This document shows, piece by piece, positions 19,804 through 32,131 of a DNA stretch of 64,000 bases (positions are counted from its first letter, which is position 1; each line of letters begins with the position of its first letter). The DNA lies in contig BQMF02000800.1 of NCBI GenBank assembly GCA_027922465.2, positions 35,936 through 99,935 of the forward strand, read 5' to 3'. The translations under genes and the position numbers were made by a program. This DNA comes from Turritopsis dohrnii (lineage: Eukaryota > Cnidaria > Hydrozoa > Anthoathecata > Oceaniidae). The notes under the pieces are model-generated. The model searched no databases. It had not been told where the DNA came from and was given only the letters and a program-made list of their open reading frames with translations.

Positions 19804-22202
19804 CAGCTTAAAAATTCTTTAATTGAATAAGATAATTAAAAATAAACGACAATGAAGAGTAAAGAAACAAATCAGTTAACTTGTTTTTGTGTAATTGTTA
19901 TAACTTTACATGTTATATACTTGAGTTATTTCTAAAAATATAATGATAGTTACGTAATTAATATATGTACAGATCATAATGTATATCACATTCTACTATT
20001 TTTTTGATTTTGGAGTTTTGCCCTTATAATTACATAATAATGTTAAATATATAAATGATTTTGCTAACTTTCAGTATCATGAATGGGAAATTTATTTTCT
20101 TAATAATTTGTTTGTTGGTTTTACTATTTCAGGTGTATAAGGCATTATCAAGAGTAATTGATATCAATTTATGAATAAAGACGAATCACTATATGGTCGT
20201 GGAATATCTGGTATATGTACTTGAAACAATGGAACTGCTGAACCAAGACAGGAGTAACAAATGTGACGTGTCTGGCATTTCCAGCATGTGGTTAGAGACT
20301 ATACTATCATGTTTTTTATCATTCATTTGAAAGGAACATGTGACGGATTCAAGAATCTGCTATGTAAATTGAAATTTGTTGATTGACATTTAAAGTTGCA
20401 ACATAAAACTGGGTGTTGCTCATTATATCTGGGTTAAGTTACCTGTCAGGGTTCATATAGAGCCTGTTTTCCTGTTTTTTAGTTTTTGTCCTGTTTACCT
20501 GTTTTTTCTGTCAGTTTTCAATGATATATCCTGTTTTTTTTCCTAATTTTCAAGTAAATCAAATTTTTTTGTCTTACATAATTTGATTATGGCAGTAATT
20601 TCCTGCCAGTTTCTACAATTGCATAAGTATCAAAATTATTTAGGCAGATTTTTCCTTCTTGTGATATATGAAATAGTTTGTATGTTTAATACTTCTTTTG
20701 TATGACTTCACTTTTGTCTTATAGTATAACATAATAAACAAAGTACTAAAATAAAAAGTTTTAAGAAATCCTAGGGAAAAAGCTATCAGACAAGCTATCA
20801 ATTAGTTTTTCTTTTGTTTTTTTAGTCTTGATTCACATCACAGGATTTTATCACAATTAAAGATTTTTGACCTTTCTAACCAGTTTTTATCTTAATCATG
20901 TTATGTCAGGATGATAATGGACATTGATTGTTTTTATTTTCTCAAATTATTTAATTTTATTTAATAGATTATGTACATCATTTTTAGTAGTTTTATTTTG
21001 TGTGAACTTCTTTCTTTTAAACAGATTGAGTACAAAACTGCTCAGCCACCCCAATCAAAGTCCTAAGCTATGTATTTTATTTGTTTGATTAATTAAATTA
21101 ATTAAATTTTTCTCAGAGTTTAAGTTAATTTTTGATGCAATGCGATGAGGAACTGCTGAAGTATTTTCAGAATATGCCAGATTTCAAGGAAAGAGTAATG
21201 TAAATCATCTAGTTTCTATGGTTATGTACATTGAGAAAAGCCAAATATGTCAGTCAAAGATTGAGGCTAATTTCCTCTCTTCTTCATAATTAGGAAAACT
21301 GAGAAACTTTATTTTTTAGAAGTGTTTGTTATCTAGCGTTTCTCATTTATTCTTTTTTTTTCAGAGCTTAATCAATTTTAGGTGAATAAATATGTTTTTG
21401 AATTTTTATGAATTGTATAATAATATCTATGACATCCACACATGTGTTTTATAAAACATGATAAGCTAGAGTATGCTCTGTAGTTTTCTATTTATGAGCA
21501 ATGAGTTTGTGGACATTGTATTCTTGTCTCATGCTCTACTTTTCCAGAAGAAAAAGTATTGATTGAAGCTTTTTAAGACTTTAATCCTTACCTACAAGGA
21601 CAAAACAATTTGCCCGATAGATGATGGGCATACAATATATGGAAATCATACAATAGACTTCCATATATAGCGCGAAATTTTAAATTTTTAAAATTCAACA
21701 TTCTATACGGCCACCAGTAAAAACTGTCCGTAACTTACTCACTTACTTAGATTTCGTGTAGTGTTATATGACGTATAAGGTCATATGAAAAATTCGCGTT
21801 GTTTTTATCAGAAAATCTAGGTCAATATTCTTCAACCGTATTAATTTTCTTCACTATTTTCCTTCGTGTAAAATGCATTGTGCGTTATTCTAGAATAAGG
21901 TAACTACCATTGCGTCGTTTAAAATTTGTGTGGCTTCACATATAGGAGTACCAAGTATTGAATGAAAACTGCATTTTAATCCAAAATTACACTAAATTTT
22001 AAAAGTGATTTCAAACGTTTTTGAAAATAATTAACACTGACAGGACGTTAAGGTAGCTGCTATACCGTTTTGTGCCATGTGGCGCTTGTTTTGTTTATTT
22101 CCTCCGTCTCTAAACATTTCTAACATCATTTTCATCATTACACGCATTTTTCAAAACATCTATTGAACGCTTTATTCGTTTACATAGAAATTCGATACTT
22201 TA
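19804..22202. other. Non-coding AT-rich DNA
   Basis: T-rich stretch with repeated CCTGTTTT words at 20460-20540. No supported gene on either strand. Confidence 0.4.
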
Positions 22203-22759
22203 AGGCGGGTTTCCACTAGGCGAACTTTTTCGCGCGACGCGACATTTTTCGATGCGAAATTTGATTTCTACACTTTCGCAAATTGGTTTGTAAATAAACA
22301 TGAAGGTAAAGAATCTACAGAACACCGAAGCAAAAACGTATATGGGTCCATAAGATCTTTTAGTGAAAGAGTTAATGCTACATGATCAGGAATACTTTTT
22401 AAAAAATTTTTGAATGACACCATCAATTTATGAAGAATTACTGGCATATATTTCTCCATCCATTGAGAAGCATGTAATTTTCATTTCCGTGTAATTGCTG
22501 TAGAAAACTTTGCGACTGTGACACATGTTCTGCTGCCATTTTGATTACTGTGTCTTTGCATAAATTTATTTCTTTACTGATGAACTGACAAATTAATAAC
22601 GCTTTCATTTGGGTAGCGAACATTTTCACAGCAAAAAAGTTGAAATGAATTCTACTTTTTTTTCCGTCGAAGTCGCTCGTAGAATGATTCTCAACATTAC
22701 GAAATAATGCTACTACGCATGCTTAGCGGCGAAAAAGTTCATCTAGTGAGAATCCGCCT
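22203..22759. mobile_element. 557-bp TIR element, TTA target site (PIF/Harbinger-like)
   Basis: Ends AAGGCGGGTTTCCACTAGGC and, inverted, AAGGCGGATTCTCACTAGAT, both leading into GAACTTTTTCGC, and flanked by TTA on each side. A 3-bp TTA duplication and these TIRs fit PIF/Harbinger. The inner minus-strand frames (22268-22629) are short and may be remnants of captured coding DNA. Confidence 0.7.
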
Positions 22760-23370
22760 TTAAGCACGGACGTATACGTCCATGCTTTAAAGTACTGTTT
22801 AGACTACGAGAAACTACTTAAATTCTAAAAGTAAAATAAAATACAAAATAATTGGAAGTTGGCTGTAGGATCTGACGTTTGGACTCTTGAAAAAGATCAA
22901 AATTGCTGCCATTGTGACACTGACAACAAATAATTTTTAGTAATGCGTACTTTTTAGCATGTGTTATGCACAATTCAAACTAGACTTCATGCGTGGGTTT
23001 TCTTATACCTCATATTTCATTAAATAGTTGTCGTCACATTCCGAAAAAGTTTGAACTGTTTACATTTGTAAATTTTTCAATCTTCTTCCTTAAGTTAAGG
23101 TTCACGAACACGGCGCTTTGAAGCGGTGAAAGTAAAGGTTTGTAGAACTTTGCAGCAAGGCTATGTTAGAGAGAGATGCTACACTAGAAATGTAGTCTAC
23201 CAACAGGTATTATGAATATTTTTACCTTGCAAAAATATTTGTGAAAGTGATATTAAATGTTTTGAATTGAAACTTTACGCAAGGTTAATGAGGAGGCATC
23301 ACATTACATTACCTGGAAATTAAAATTTGATATACATACATTGAATTGAATAATACTGAAATTAAAGCAG
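22760..23370. other. Non-coding DNA
   Basis: No supported feature. Confidence 0.4.
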
Positions 23371-23460
23371 TTTACATTGATTTGAATTACATTGAATTGA
23401 ATTACTTTGAATTGAATTAATTTGAATTGAATTACATTGAATTGAATTACATTGAATAAA
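23371..23460. repeat. Minisatellite TTGAATTGAATTACA
   Basis: Head-to-tail units of about 15-20 bp. Confidence 0.8.
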
Positions 23461-23504
23461 TATCTTGAAGTTGGAATAGTTTGAAGATTGAATAGATTAG
23501 ATTG

Positions 23505-23668
23505 AAAGCCGGGAGGAAGGAGGGTATGAAAGAAGCGGCATGGAGCCGGGAGGAAGGAGGGTATGAAAGCGGCATTGAGCCGGGTGGAGGAGGGTATGAA
23601 AGCGGCATTGAGCCAGGTGGAGGAGGGTATGAAAGCGGCAATTGAGCCGGGTGGAGGAGGGTAGGCAA
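23505..23668. repeat. GC-richer minisatellite, about 36-bp unit
   Basis: Four to five units of GAGCCGGGTGGAGGAGGGTA followed by TGAAAGCGGCAT. It reads open in several minus-strand frames as a proline-rich string, but this is repeat-driven, with no start or domain context. Confidence 0.85.
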
Positions 23669-23699
23669 GCGGCAAAAAGCTGTTGTATGTGTGACATAT

Positions 23700-25129
23700 T
23701 TTACTTTATTCTCTTTTTTGAGATTCTGATGTCATTGAAAAGGCAGTTTTATCATTGTTACACATCAACATATGGTCATACATGTTGAACTGCATGGTTT
23801 CTTTTAAAATTGGTATGAATGTTTAACTTATAAGTCTTCTCCTTTTTTTAACCTGGTAGTCCATTGTTATTTGCATACCTGCAGTTCACTAAGAATTTCT
23901 TTTCCTTTTAGATGGCAAGACAAAGCTTAAACCTCTCCACATTATTGATTTTACGTTGTGGTATGGAGATACCATATACTCAGCTAAATGATTTTTTCAT
24001 TAAGCAGGGGTAAGAAACCTTTTAAAGATTTTTCTCCTCACTTGCACCTTTGTTAACAAATTGAAAGTAGATTCAGATTTTCATGAGTTCATGTTATGAC
24101 CACAACTTATTTTCATATGTTTAGAGTTTGCATAGTGTCGTAGAGTAGAAGATACATATCAGCTAATGTGAAGAAAAATGACATTTCGTTGTTCTTGAAA
24201 TTTCAGCCTATGTTTATTGAGATATTAGACAGTTAGAAATTCATGACATTGCCCACCCTCCTTTTTAACAGTTTAAATTTCTTAAAAGTCCCTATGAACA
24301 TTGCTTATTATACCTATCTATACGGTTTCTTCTGGAAGAATAGACTTAGTCAATCCCTTTTTGGCTTGGGATAACCAGAAGTTTTTACCCTGGAGTCGGT
24401 ATAATAATCACACGTGTTTCATATAATCGGGCTTGAGAACATGTGTACGTTTTTCTTTTAGTAAGCCAATGGCCACGTCCTCTATTGGTCCTCCTCTCGA
24501 ACCGTTTCTGAAGGAACCTCGTGTACGTACCAACTATAATATGAATGTATTCTTAGTAAATAATTGAAGAATGACAATAATAAAAACTATTCGGTTCTTT
24601 TCTTGATTCCCCTGTTTCCGTTTTTTGTGAACTCTTTGGTGGTGCCACAAACGCATGCTTGACATCTAGTGTCTAGTGTAAATAAAAGCCAAACGCGAAA
24701 GTCGTAAAAGTGTCGAAATGTGAATTAAAAACAATTGCAACTTTCTTTACGAACCCAGACCGTCATGATTAAAAACCATAATATTCATTTCTTCAATCGC
24801 GTATTATTTGAAAAGTAATGACGCAGAAACCCTGTTAATACTATAAGAAAAAACAAAACAAACAAACAAAAAAGTTCTAAAGCGTACTTACCCTAAAACA
24901 TTAATAAATCTTCGCGCAATACTTTCGTTGTTGTCTATTGTTTCTTGATTTCGCGAATAATCAAAACATTTGAAACGATTAAATGCAATGCAATGTTTTC
25001 CCCTATACTAATCGTAGAAAAATATTAACCGCCGTGGTCTGACACTCCATTATGAATAAGTGACCGCAAAAACGACCCGAAACTTTAGTGAGTGAAAGCG
25101 TGAAAAAACGGATGCACAGCGCGTATTAG
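23700..25129. other. Non-coding DNA
   Basis: Isolated exon-like pieces occur but no gene model can be built (see rejected items). Confidence 0.35.
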
Positions 25130-25490
25130 AATATAGACTAGACGCCAAGGCGTCGTCGCACGCCGCCAACAATCAACCTACATTTCAGGCAAAACATTTC
25201 TTACCGGTTTTTATTTCGAAAATGAACCCGTGTCCCGTGTAAGCGTATAAACGTTGTTGTATGTACTGATAAAAAAACTGACGTCAAATCAATGATACAG
25301 TAGAATCTGACGTCATTACAGAGAAAAAAACGTTCTCGCTCTACGTGGTTTTACGCAGACAATATAGGCTATAGGAAATCCTACGTAAAATTAAGTTAAA
25401 TATATCACTCTCTAAAATAAAAGTGTGACACACAATCGCGAATTAGTATAATAAGACTAGCCGCCAAGGCGGCGTCGCTCGCCGCCCATG
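25130..25490. repeat. Dispersed copy of the 28.5-31.3 kb satellite
   Basis: Shares the hairpin words GACGCCAAGGCGTC (25139) and GCCGCCAAGGCGGC (25460), the CTGACGTCAAATC block and the CTCTCTAAAATAAAAGTG block with the later array. A fragment recurs at 26450-26665. Confidence 0.75.
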
Positions 25491-26577
25491 TCTACCTGCT
25501 CTGTATCACTGTATCAATAGACGAGTTTCCAATGTTAATTACACTTTTATACCTTGTACATACTAAAAATCAAATACAATGTATGAAAATAGATAGGAAG
25601 TGCTAATGTGTATTGAAACTTTCTAATGTCGATTGTCTTTAAGGGGACTCCAGAGAACCAAAAAGAGTGACAACATTTTGAAGTGTATAAAGAGACTTTT
25701 ATTTCCTGCGAGGCTGCGTGCGCATACTCACAGGAAAATGACTTGATTAATGATATTCTATGTTGCAATATACCGTAATTATCGAGCAAAGAACACTGGT
25801 GTTTATAAACATTACGTCACTAAGAAACTCATCTATAAACGTCAAATTTCCTTATAAACGGCTCGTACATCTTGTGCTCAACCAGAAGCAGATTTGAAGT
25901 CACAACCTCTGGTAAAACCAATCTTTTATCAGTGTAACAATACACTCAAAACGTAGAGAGAGAAAACTTCAACTTTTTATTAGCTTTTGTTTTAAAAAAG
26001 TTACGCGCTCTAACATGGGTGCTATCAAACAGGGGAAAAATGGTTTCTCTTCTTAAAAAGTTCACACGGGAGGAGAGAAAAAAGGCACGTGCTAAATGAA
26101 TAAATAGAATAAAAAAACGTTCGATCAGAAACAATTAAAAGAAGATATTAAATTATTAAAAGAAAAGCAAAAAAAAAACACATTATGATACTCTTCTTTT
26201 ACCTATCGGTTTTTAAACATTTTGATTGCTCAAAAAAAAAGTTCACCCGTCTCAGACAGTCAGGCAAGAGTTAGTGGCAAACTGCACATGCTGCCACGTT
26301 CTGCCACTGCTGCTTTTTGTCCAAAATGTTTAATCAGTTAGTTTCTTAGTTGATGTATTGTTTTCAAAGCCAAGTCAACGTGGAATATAAAACTGACAAT
26401 AATGATAAAAACAAAACGTTATTCCTATTAGTTCATCAGCCAAAAAAAGTCACGTTCGATTGGGGTTGCAATGTATTTGCTTCAAACTCACGTCGCACAC
26501 AAAAAAAGAAATAATTTCGCTCACAACTCAATCTACCATTTTGCGTGACTTACAAACAAATAAACAGACAGAGAGAC

Positions 26578-26608
<31 letters not shown>

Positions 26609-28549
26609 GAATTGGCTATTAATATATAGACTAGCCGCCAAGGCGGCGTCGCTCGCCACCCATGTTCAGTATGCGTTCTGTCGCAGAATTTCACTTGTGT
26701 AAAAGTTTTTTACAGGCATTAATTTGTTATTACATTCAGAACATTAAAAACATTAAAAACAGAAACAAATAGCAACATCAGAATATATATTTATACGCAG
26801 AAGAGAAGTAACTTTAATGTAAAAAAAATGTCAATATATAACACAGAACTGTTTACCCAGACATACAAAACCAAACATTACAAAATGTTAATTCAAAACA
26901 AATTGATACCTTCCAACTTTTTCTTTTGTTCAAAAGTTACTTCTGGACTGTAATCATTAATGGATTTTGAAATTATATATATATAGTCTGTTCTTCCCAA
27001 AACCATCAACATCATGATTAAAACCATGATTTTCATTTCTTTATGCTTTTTTATTATTGCCTAAAAGAATAATATTTCAATTGTAATGCCGAAAATAAAA
27101 AACATAACAAAAAGAAACAAAAAACAAAAAAGAAATTCAAGTACGCATATCCTAAAAACAATAACTAAAAACACAAATTTACCTAGAAGATAAAAAGTAA
27201 CAAATAAAAACATAATGCCAAATTTATACACCCAGGCATAGTACGTAAACGATTATTATATACCACCATAACACAAAATAATGCATAAACTTGATAAAAT
27301 ATAAACTGAAGAAAAATCCATCCAATAATGCTTCTTTTTTGTAGGACAGTTTCATTGTACAGAACCCTGTCAACTTCACAATTTAACCATGTGCTTCATT
27401 TCTTTAAATGGTTTATACACTTTCCTTTTTTCTGACTTAATAAAAGATAAGATTTCAGTTGAAGAACAGCTAAAATAATCACATTCATTGCAACCATATT
27501 GAAGCAAACAAAAACAAAAGACATAAAGTTGGCTGGAAGACAGCCAGATAGACAAAGTACCAAGCATCTTAAATTGTATAGAAAATCTACATGGTTAGGT
27601 GAAATGAGACAGCATCAGACGTTTCCCCATTTCCATTTCCCCATGAGAACCATTTTTAATTGATTTGTAAATAAATAAATTACAGCGCGCGTTACCAAAA
27701 CAAATTTCGTTCGTTCCGCGTTCCTTTTCATCCAGTTTTCATCCAGCGAAGATACATACTAAATGATAGAATTATTTTGACTCATATATCTTTTCAAAAC
27801 TCAATTAATTAATCTTTCAAAACTGAATTAAAATGAAAACCATTCGTTACTGTGTAAAGGAACATCATTTTTTTCTGGATTTCTTCACTGCACTTTCTTC
27901 TGTATAGCCATAACTAAAACGTAAACAAACATTTAAATACATACATAACTTACCTGTTCTTTTATTAATCTAAAATAGAATAATAGCAGTAAAAGTTAAT
28001 CAATAAACGTTTTATAATAATACCTTCACGTACAGACCTGTTGTTCGTTCGTCAAACGATTAATGAAAATTGATTTTTTCTGCATTTCTTCACTGCACTT
28101 TCTTCTATATAGCCACATCTGATAACTAAAACAAAGTAAACGAAAACTAAAACAAAGTAAAACGTTGAAACATGTGCTGGATGTATACTCGTTATTTGTT
28201 GTTCGTTTTCGTTTTCCACATAAAAAACATTTCAGTATGATTTTACATAACACATACATAAATAATACGTCAATACATTTACTTACGTTCTTTTATTAAT
28301 CTAAAATAGAAAAACAACAAAAGAAAAGCAAAAAGTTAAACAATAAACGTGTTATAATAATACCTTCGTACAGACCTGTTCGTTCGTCAAACGATTAATG
28401 AAAATGGATTTCTTATCAACGAACATTGTCGCTATAGTTTTTCCGATTTCGGCAACCAATGAAAACGGCGAAAAGACGATCACGTGTCAAAACAAATGAT
28501 CGTTGGATTGCAGTGGAAGAGTTTCTTCACTGGCCGGACTGGCGCTATA
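25491..28549. other. Non-coding DNA with small repeats
   Basis: Holds a satellite fragment with hairpin (26630-26660), a CAGA microsatellite (26575-26610) and a diverged tandem duplication (about 27864-28075 against 28080-28412, sharing TTCTTCACTGCACTTTCTTC and CTTTTATTAATCTAAAATAG). No gene is supported. Confidence 0.5.
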
Positions 28550-31320
28550 TGACCACGATTAAGAAGATTTTGACTATTAAAAAAACAAAAACAAAACACT
28601 CTCTAAAATAAAAGTGGGATGCACACACGCGGATTAGTATAATAAGACTAGACGCCAAGGCGTCGTCGCACGCCGCCAACGATCAACATGCAGGCAAAAC
28701 ATTTCTTACCGGTTTTTATTTCGAAAATGATCCCTTTATTCAAATCCCGTTTATTCAAACCATATAAACCGTACGCGTATAGCCGCCAAGGCGGCGTCGC
28801 TCGCCGACCATATGTTCATCTTGTGTTGTGTCGCACGACGCCCGCAATCAACATACATTTTTGGCAAAACATTTCTTACCGGTTTTTATTTCGAAAATGA
28901 ACCCGTGTAAGCGTATAAAAGTGGTTGTATGTACTGATAAAAAAAACTGACGTCAAATCAACGATACAGTAGAATTTGACGTCATTACAGAGAAAAAAAC
29001 GTTCTCGCCGCTGCGTGGCTTTACGCGGCCAATATAGGAAATCCTACGTAAAATTTAGTTAAATATGTCACTCTCTAAAATAAAAGTGGTATGCACAATC
29101 GCGGATTATTATAATAAGACTAGTATCTCGCGTAAAAGTTTTTTACGACTTTACAGAAATCCCGTTTTCCCGTGTATGTACCCCGTGATTAAAATTAAAC
29201 CATGGAATCGTAAGTGGAAAGTGTATCCATGTTGTAGAGCTCGAAAAACTGATCAAAAAAGTGTATGGGATCGTTTCGCTACGACCAATCGTTGCAGAGA
29301 TATCGTTGATCAAAGATTTTGATGACGTCATATCCGCAGTACCAAATAAAATTTAGGCCCAAATGATGCGTCACCCTATCACCCGTATCGCGAACCCCAA
29401 AAAACGTCAGTTATCTCTATTGGTTCTCGAGATATTTCCCCAAAAACGTCGCGTTCGATTGGGGATGCAATGCAATGGTCCCCCCCGTGATATATAAAAA
29501 TACCTGACGTCACGCCGCGAGCTATTATACTAATCCTCGATTATCAATGGTCTAACGAACAAATGACCACGATTAAGAAGATTTTGACCGTAAATTTTAA
29601 AAAAACACAACACTCTCTAAAATAAAAGTGGTATGCACAACGCGGATTAGTATATACTAGTATCCCGCGTAAAAGTATTTTACGGGTTTTAACTGCAAAA
29701 ACAATGTGTCAAATCCTGCGTTCCCATGTGTGTGTACCCCGTGATGAAAATTTTAATTATAGAATTGGAAACAGAAAGTGCACCCATGTTGTAGAGCTCG
29801 AAAAACTGATCAAAAAAATGTATGGGATCATTTTGCTACGACCAACCGTTGGAGAGATATCATCAATCAAAGATTTTGATGACGTCATATCCACAGTACC
29901 AAATAAAATTTAGGCCCAAATTTTGCGTCACCCCCTCACCCCTATCGCGGACCCCAAAAAACGTCAGTTATCCCTATTGGTTCTCGAGATATTTCCCCAA
30001 AAACGTCGCGTTCGATTGGGGACGCAATGCAATGATTCCGGGTGATCATAAAAAAACGTCAAATGCCACGTGCTTTTGGAATGATCGTGAAAAAAGTGTC
30101 TCTCGCCTCGGCGTGGTTTTACGCGCACATAAGAGGACGATGACCGTAAATTAAAACTAAACATATCACTCTGTAAAATAAAAGTGTGACACACAGCGCG
30201 GATTATTATAATAACTAGCCGCCAGGGCGGCGTCGCTCGCCACCCATCTTCAGCATGCGTCCAGTTCACGAAAAATAAAATGAAGAATTGGCAATGATAA
30301 GTTTGCCCACGTTGTAGAGCTCGAAAATCTGATCAAAAAAATGTATGGGATCGTTTCGCTACGACCAACCGTTACGGAGATATCGTCAATCAAAGATTTT
30401 GATGACGTCATAGCCGCAGTACCAAATTAAATTTGGGCCCAAATTTTGCGTCACCCCGTCACCCGTACCGCGAACCCTTAAAAACGTCAGTTATCCTTAT
30501 TGGTTCTCGAGATATTTCCCCAAAAACGTCGCGTTCGATTGGGGATGCAATGCAATGATTCCCCGTGATCATAAAAACATCTGACGTCAAATGATGCCAC
30601 GTGCTATTATACTAATCGTGAAAAAAGTGTCTTGCGTGGTCGAACTGCCGCTATATGACCACGATTAAGAAGATTTTGACCATTAAAAAAGCAAAAACAA
30701 AACACTCACTAAATTAAAAGTGGTATGCACACACGCGGATTAGTATAAGTAGACTAGTATCTCGCGTAAAAGTTTTTCACGACTTTAATTTCGAAAAGAA
30801 TCTGCAGAAATACGACGCGTTCCCGTGTACGTACCCCGTGACGAAAATTTTAATTACGGAATTGGAAATGGAAAGTGTACCCATGCTGTAGAGATTGAAA
30901 AACTGATCAAAAAAATATATGGGATCGTTTCGCTACGATCAACCGTTGCAGAGATATCGTAGATCAAAGATTTTAATGACGTCATATTCGCAGTGCCAAA
31001 TAAACTTTAGGCCCAAATGTTGCGTCACCCCGTCACCCGTATCGCGGAACCCAAAAAACGTCAGTTATCCCTATTGGTTCTCGAGATATTTCCCCAAAAA
31101 CGTCGCGTTCGATTGGGGATGCAATGCAATGAATCCCCCGTGATAAGATAAAAATAACTGACGTCACGCCGCGTGCTATTATACTAATCGTCAATTATCA
31201 ATGGTCTAACGAAAAAATAACCACGATTAAGAAGATTTTGACCGTAAATTTTAAAAAAACAAAACACTCTCTAAAATAAAAGTGGTATGCACACACGCGG
31301 ATTAGTATAAGTAGATAGAT
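28550..31320. repeat. Complex satellite array, about 550-bp period
   Basis: The block GGTTCTCGAGATATTTCCCC recurs near 29422, 29978, 30502 and 31075. Each unit also holds a GATGACGTCATA palindrome, a CTCTCTAAAATAAAAGTGG block and, in several units, a CTAG(A/C)CGCC hairpin. Units differ by indels and swapped sub-blocks. Open frames of 60-110 codons in the array are by-products of the repeat. Confidence 0.85.
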
Positions 31321-31560
31321 TATTTTATTATTATTTTTTATTTATTTATTTATTTATTATTTATATATCTATTTATTTTTTGATTGTATGATTTTGCATT
31401 TTTGTTTTATTTTCTTGTTTACTAGTATAATTGATTGTTTTGGTGGCCACCCCCTGTGTTTAGATTTATCTATTGGGGTGGTCTCCTGTCACCACTTTAT
31501 CTTGATATAATCACCCTACCAGTGACAAATAAATGAATATTCTATTCTATTCTATTCTTG
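31321..31560. repeat. TTTA microsatellite and retroposon-like 3' tail
   Basis: A (TTTA)n run at 31325-31375 is followed by a 3'-end-like segment finishing in AATAAATG and a (TATTC)n run (31535-31558). This arrangement is typical of LINE or SINE tails. No coding part remains. Confidence 0.5.
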
Positions 31561-32131
31561 TTCTTTGAATCGTCACATTATAAGGAACTCCACCCAAACA
31601 ATAACTAAAGTTATTTAAAAAATAGCATAAATACCTTTTGTTAGTTGTGTATGTTTATTCCTTCAAAATTCAACGCCAAAGAAGTGGAACGCCTGACTAA
31701 ACCGAACAAGGGCAAACGAAGGAACACGTGCAAACCACATCCGGAGCTTCAGATATCATTTTGAAATAAAAATCTTAAGTCTCCTTTTACTTTACATGAA
31801 CATTCCCACTAGTTCTACAAGAAAATTTAAGAATGAACATGTGAGTTTTAAAATTGTAAATATCTCAGAAATTCCCTGAGATAACCTTTAAATAAATACT
31901 TTTGTTTTCGTAGAATATTGATTCGTGAACTACTGATTGTGAGGAAATTCTTTATATTTTACACGGGTGGTTACATCGTGTGAAACAGCCTTATCCTATC
32001 GAGAAGTAATACATGGAACTATCACAACAAACCGGACACGAAAAAGAACACAATCATACTCATACTAGTCTGTTTATAATGAATGTTATAATAATGAATT
32101 TATTTATCTGTACATTATCGGAACAAAAATA
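31561..32131. other. Presumed 5' flank of the BTB gene
   Basis: No feature identified beyond AT-rich sequence before the ATG at 32132. Confidence 0.35.

Noticed and set aside
23447..23697. Three overlapping proline-rich minus-strand frames
   Set aside because: All come from the GAGCCGGGTGGAGGAGGGTA minisatellite, which is open in every frame.
23912..24530. Exon-like pieces at 23912-24006 (acceptor, ATG, donor) and 24473-24526 (ATG in good context)
   Set aside because: Frames are short, match no family, and cannot be linked to other exons.
26460..26702. 80-codon frame rich in RQTD
   Set aside because: Produced by the CAGA microsatellite and satellite hairpin.
28688..31143. Several 70-110 codon frames
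   Set aside because: They lie in the satellite array and repeat with it; no start or domain conservation.
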